Assembly: GCA_007280895.1 (NCBI GenBank)
Contig: QYQN01000060.1
Location: 1-58,685, forward strand
DNA: 58,685 nucleotides
Direction: 5' to 3'
Source of the DNA: Methylococcaceae bacterium
GTDB taxonomy: Bacteria; Pseudomonadota; Gammaproteobacteria; Methylococcales; Methylomonadaceae
The translations under genes and the position numbers were made by a program. A model generated the notes under the pieces. The model did not search any database. It saw only the letters and a program-made list of their open reading frames with translations, and was not told the origin of the DNA. Below, in pieces: positions 56,125 through 58,685 of the stretch (positions are counted from its first letter, which is position 1; the number at the start of each line of letters is the position of its first letter).

Positions 56125-57057
56125 ATGCAACCAAAAGCTTCTGATGTATCAACCACCTTACTTACAATCCGTGACTATATTCGCTGGGCTGCCAGCCAAT
56201 TCTCCAAAGCCAACCTTAGCTTTGGACACGGCACTAACACTGCATTAGATGAAGCTGCTGCCCTTGTTTTATTTACTATTCATCAACCCTATGATTTACC
56301 AGCCACCTATTTTGACGCGTTACTCACCACAACCGAACGTCATGAGGTAATTGAGCTCATTGAAAAGCGCATTCAGCTGCGTATACCCGCAGCGTACCTC
56401 ACTCATGAAGCTATTTTTGCAGGACTTGCCTTTTATGTAGATGAACGGGTCTTAGTGCCACGCTCACCCATTGCTGAATTAATAGAACAACGCTTTGCAC
56501 CATGGATTGAAGAACATGATGTCCACGGTATTCTTGATTTATGTACGGGCAGTGGCTGTATTGCCATTGCTTGCGCTTATGCCTTCCCAGAAGCTGTTAT
56601 TGATGCCGTAGATATTTCCGATGCTGCGTTAGCCGTGACTGATATCAATGTTAAAAAACATCTGCTTGAAAATGAAATAACCGTATATAAATCTGACTTA
56701 TATGAAGAATTACCAGAAACACATTACGACATTATCATCAGCAATCCACCTTATGTTGGTACCGAAGAGTGGACGAACTTACCCGCTGAATTTCATGCCG
56801 AACCAGCTATTGGTTTTAAAGGTGGTGAGACAGGACTCGATGTTGTCATCCGTATTCTTGCCGATGCCGATCATTACTTAACAGAAAATGGCATACTGAT
56901 TATTGAAGTAGGCAATAGTGCCTATGCCTTACAAAATAGATTTCCTGAAGTTCCCTTTGTATGGTTAGAATTTGAACGTGGCGGCCATGGCGTAATGCTA
57001 CTAACTGCCGAACAAGTTAACCTTTATCATCAACTATTTTTAGCGGCACTTTCATAA
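56125..57057 (+). CDS. prmB: 50S ribosomal protein L3 N5-glutamine methyltransferase
   Basis: PrmB methylates a Gln in ribosomal protein L3 with S-adenosylmethionine and supports ribosome assembly. The 310-aa protein has an N-terminal helical domain and a Rossmann methyltransferase domain. Its SAM loop is [19 protein letters not shown] (about residues 133-151). The catalytic NPPY motif lies in [13 protein letters not shown] (about 208-220). The segment [20 protein letters not shown] after it separates PrmB from the release-factor methyltransferase PrmC. Its stop overlaps the aroC start by 1 bp (TAATG), the common prmB-aroC arrangement. Confidence 0.95.
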   Translation: MQPKASDVSTTLLTIRDYIRWAASQFSKANLSFGHGTNTALDEAAALVLFTIHQPYDLPATYFDALLTTTERHEVIELIEKRIQLRIPAAYLTHEAIFAGLAFYVDERVLVPRSPIAELIEQRFAPWIEEHDVHGILDLCTGSGCIAIACAYAFPEAVIDAVDISDAALAVTDINVKKHLLENEITVYKSDLYEELPETHYDIIISNPPYVGTEEWTNLPAEFHAEPAIGFKGGETGLDVVIRILADADHYLTENGILIIEVGNSAYALQNRFPEVPFVWLEFERGGHGVMLLTAEQVNLYHQLFLAALS

Positions 57058-58145
57058 TGTCAGGCAATACCTTAGGAAAATTATTTACCGTAACCACCTT
57101 TGGTGAAAGCCATGGTGCTGCGTTGGGAGCCATCATTGATGGCTGCCCACCGGGCATGTGTTTAACTGAGGCTGATATTCAGCATGATTTAGACCGACGT
57201 AAACCAGGCACATCAAGGCACACTACGCAACGTCGCGAAGCCGATGAAGTGAAAATTTTATCGGGCGTATTTGAAGGCATAACCACGGGCACCCCCATTG
57301 GCTTGCTTATTGAAAATACCGATCAACGCTCCAAAGATTACTCAAAAATTGCTGAATTATTTAGACCTGGTCATGCTGATTACACCTATCAACAAAAATA
57401 CGGTTACCGTGATTACCGTGGTGGTGGGCGCTCCTCTGCACGTGAAACAGCCATGCGCGTTGCGGCAGGCAGTATCGCCAAAAAATACTTAAAAGAACAG
57501 GCGGGCATACAGATACACGGCTATCTAACGCAACTAGGCCCCATTAAAATTGACCATATTGATTTGGCAATAATAAATGACAATCCTTTTTTCTGCCCAG
57601 ATCATTCAAAAATTGCAGCAATGGAAAGTTACATGGATGCTCTGCGTAAAGAGGGCGAATCGATTGGTGCTTGCCTTGAAGTTGTGGCAACCCACGTTCC
57701 ACCAGGCTTAGGTGAACCAATATTTGATCGTTTGGATGCTGAGCTGGCCTATGCCTTAATGAGCATCAATGCTGTTAAAGGCGTAGAAATTGGTGATGGC
57801 TTTGCTTGCGTAACCGCTAAAGGTAGCCAATTTAGAGATGAAATGACCCCAGAAGGTTTTTTAAGCAATCATGCCGGAGGTATTTTAGGAGGGATTTCTA
57901 GTGGACAAACCATCACAGCGCGTATTGCTCTAAAACCTACGTCAAGCTTACGACTGCCAGGCCAAACCATTAACCAACAAGGCGAAGCGGCAACGGTTAT
58001 CACCGAAGGTCGCCATGATCCCTGCGTTGGCATTCGAGCCACCCCCATTGCAGAAGCAATGGTGGCAATCGTGTTAATGGATCATTTGTTACGACACCGT
58101 GCCCAAAATGCAGGCGTTAACACTGGACTGAGTATTTTGCGTTAA
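57057..58145 (+). CDS. aroC: Chorismate synthase
   Basis: AroC makes chorismate from 5-enolpyruvylshikimate 3-phosphate, the last shared step of aromatic biosynthesis, and needs reduced FMN. The 362-aa protein is full length. Signatures are [19 protein letters not shown] (residues 16-34), [20 protein letters not shown] (about 44-63), [19 protein letters not shown] (about 122-140) and the C-terminal [19 protein letters not shown] (about 322-340). It is coupled to prmB by a 1-bp overlap. The downstream 246 bp have a REP-like palindrome but no clear terminator. Confidence 0.97.
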   Translation: MSGNTLGKLFTVTTFGESHGAALGAIIDGCPPGMCLTEADIQHDLDRRKPGTSRHTTQRREADEVKILSGVFEGITTGTPIGLLIENTDQRSKDYSKIAELFRPGHADYTYQQKYGYRDYRGGGRSSARETAMRVAAGSIAKKYLKEQAGIQIHGYLTQLGPIKIDHIDLAIINDNPFFCPDHSKIAAMESYMDALRKEGESIGACLEVVATHVPPGLGEPIFDRLDAELAYALMSINAVKGVEIGDGFACVTAKGSQFRDEMTPEGFLSNHAGGILGGISSGQTITARIALKPTSSLRLPGQTINQQGEAATVITEGRHDPCVGIRATPIAEAMVAIVLMDHLLRHRAQNAGVNTGLSILR

Positions 58146-58285
58146 TAATTTCCTACTACAGTAGTGCAGAGCGAAATAACGAAAAATACACTGTGATAGG
58201 TTGAGCTGTGTGCTTTTCGTAACCCAATTTGAATGCCAAAACCATCAACGCGCAACAGTAATAACCACCAAAAAACCCTCAAACT

Positions 58286-58314
58286 GTCATCCCGGCAGGG
58301 AATGCTGGGATCCA
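58286..58314. repeat. REP/MITE-like palindrome with GTCATCCCGGCA start
   Basis: CCCGGCA and TGCTGGG form a 7-bp stem with one G-T pair around GGGAA, preceded by GTCAT and followed by ATCCA. Sequences of this shape are dispersed in many proteobacterial genomes as short palindromic repeats. It lies between aroC and the terminal gene. Only this copy is evident in the window. Confidence 0.6.
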
Positions 58315-58391
58315 AGAGCACAGGGATGTGTTCATCCAGATTACAGTGTAGTTAAAGTTAAGAACATTAAATAAATTAAGCGGAGAAGAAA

Positions 58392-58685
58392 ATGACTGAT
58401 GATGAATTAAAAGCATTGGTTGCGAGTCTTGCCATTGCACAAAAAGCAACCGATGAGCAAATGAAGCGTACCGACGAACAAATGAAGCGTACCGATGAAA
58501 AGCTTGAGCGTATTGGTATTAATCTGGGTAATATCGGTAAAAACCAGGGTGATGTTGCTGAGGAATTCTTTTTTCAAAGCCTGATAAAAGACAATCACTT
58601 AGGAGAAATTCACTTCGATGACGTGGTGAAAAATATGGAAAAGCATCGTGGTCAAATTCAGGAGGAATATGATTTAGTCATGACC
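58392..58685 (+). CDS. Partial gene: coiled-coil protein with possible PD-(D/E)XK nuclease domain (cut by window end)
   Basis: The frame starts at ATG with GGAG seven bp upstream and continues to the last base, giving 98 aa so far. After MTDDELKALVASLAIAQKA come two 7-residue copies of TDEQMKR and a partial third (TDEK), encoded by 21-bp DNA repeats at 58449-58502. This coiled coil is followed by a Gly/Asn-rich turn and AEEFFFQSLIKD, and then a segment ending EEYDLVMT. That arrangement resembles DUF3782-like proteins, in which a heptad coil precedes a PD-(D/E)XK nuclease-like domain; EYDLV may be the first acidic strand. The rest lies outside the window, so this is a partial, tentative call. 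Confidence 0.6.
   Translation, partial: MTDDELKALVASLAIAQKATDEQMKRTDEQMKRTDEKLERIGINLGNIGKNQGDVAEEFFFQSLIKDNHLGEIHFDDVVKNMEKHRGQIQEEYDLVMT
58449..58502 (+). repeat. Two and a half 21-bp in-frame repeats encoding heptads
   Basis: The 21-bp unit (codons for T-D-E-Q-M-K-R) occurs twice (58449-58469 and 58470-58490, with a few silent differences) and begins a third time (58491-58502). Loss or gain of units keeps the frame and would only lengthen the coiled coil. This fits heptad-repeat variation, not a mobile element. Confidence 0.8.

Noticed and set aside
58449-58502. Tandem repeats as a CRISPR array
   Set aside because: Units are directly adjacent with no spacers and encode heptads in frame; there are no cas genes.

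Overview
This window looks like an AT-rich chromosomal segment of a gammaproteobacterium, most likely a type I (Methylococcales) methanotroph. The pointers are a crtN - aldehyde dehydrogenase - crtNb C30-carotenoid cluster of the Methylomonas type (43.4-48.1 kb) and gammaproteobacterial housekeeping blocks: lepA-lepB-rnc-era-recO-pdxJ, lptD-surA, amgK-murU, sucA-sucB-lpd, glnK-amtB and prmB-aroC. No methane monooxygenase, rRNA, tRNA, phage or CRISPR was seen, so the taxonomic call is an inference from gene order and pigment genes.

Layout. 0-0.37 kb: non-coding, with a cluster of DnaA-box-like 9-mers beside an AT-rich tract. 0.37-2.05 kb (minus): inositol-phosphatase family, DUF1249 and QueD-like genes. 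2.25-3.2 kb (plus): accA. 3.4-9.2 kb (minus): lepA, lepB, rnc, era, recO, pdxJ, with stop/start overlaps from rnc onward. 9.7-11.9 kb (minus): catalase-peroxidase with an export signal. 12.3-18.25 kb (minus): lptD and surA, overlapping by 4 bp, then a free-standing DbpA/DeaD-type RNA-binding domain and rnd. 18.8-21.9 kb (minus): a four-gene cassette (small AYIGPG membrane protein, small membrane protein, P-loop sulfotransferase, arylsulfotransferase-like propeller). It separates lptD from the amgK-murU cell-wall recycling pair, which starts at 22.3 kb. A perfect 8 x GCGAGA microsatellite lies just upstream of the cassette. 24.2-40.6 kb (plus): 2-oxoglutarate dehydrogenase operon, ygfZ, heme A synthase, a CorA-like transporter, apbE, a TerC/DUF475 protein, glnK-amtB and a large AsmA/DUF748 protein. 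40.6-42.3 kb (minus): RfaH-like and EPS-type MarR regulators plus DUF1415. 42.45-49.95 kb (plus): NTF2-like protein, PhnA/YjdM, the C30 carotenoid genes, a small Trp-rich protein and rmuC. 50.1-53.4 kb (minus): TPR protein, rhlE, moaA. 53.6-58.7 kb (plus): exported GDPD, TPR lipoprotein, prmB, aroC and a gene cut by the window end with a coiled coil and a possible nuclease fold.

How the genes work together. Envelope biogenesis is the main theme: LptD places LPS in the outer membrane, SurA folds LptD and other outer-membrane proteins, AmgK/MurU recycle MurNAc, and the AsmA-like protein probably acts in envelope lipid homeostasis. The sulfotransferase cassette may add sulfate to a surface or periplasmic molecule. 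C30 carotenoids would sit in the membranes. Central metabolism is represented by the complete sucA-sucB-lpd operon, and nitrogen sensing and uptake by GlnK-AmtB.

Most unusual points. (1) The Lpd encoded with SucAB has His in place of the first cysteine of the redox-active CxxxxC motif, in an intact reading frame. (2) A DeaD/DbpA C-terminal RNA-binding domain is encoded with no helicase core. (3) The sulfotransferase cassette with its hexanucleotide repeat interrupts the lptD/amgK neighbourhood. (4) The catalase-peroxidase carries a signal peptide. (5) A CorA-family protein has a MgtE-N-like front end and no GMN motif. None of these was checked against a database; each finding states what would test it.
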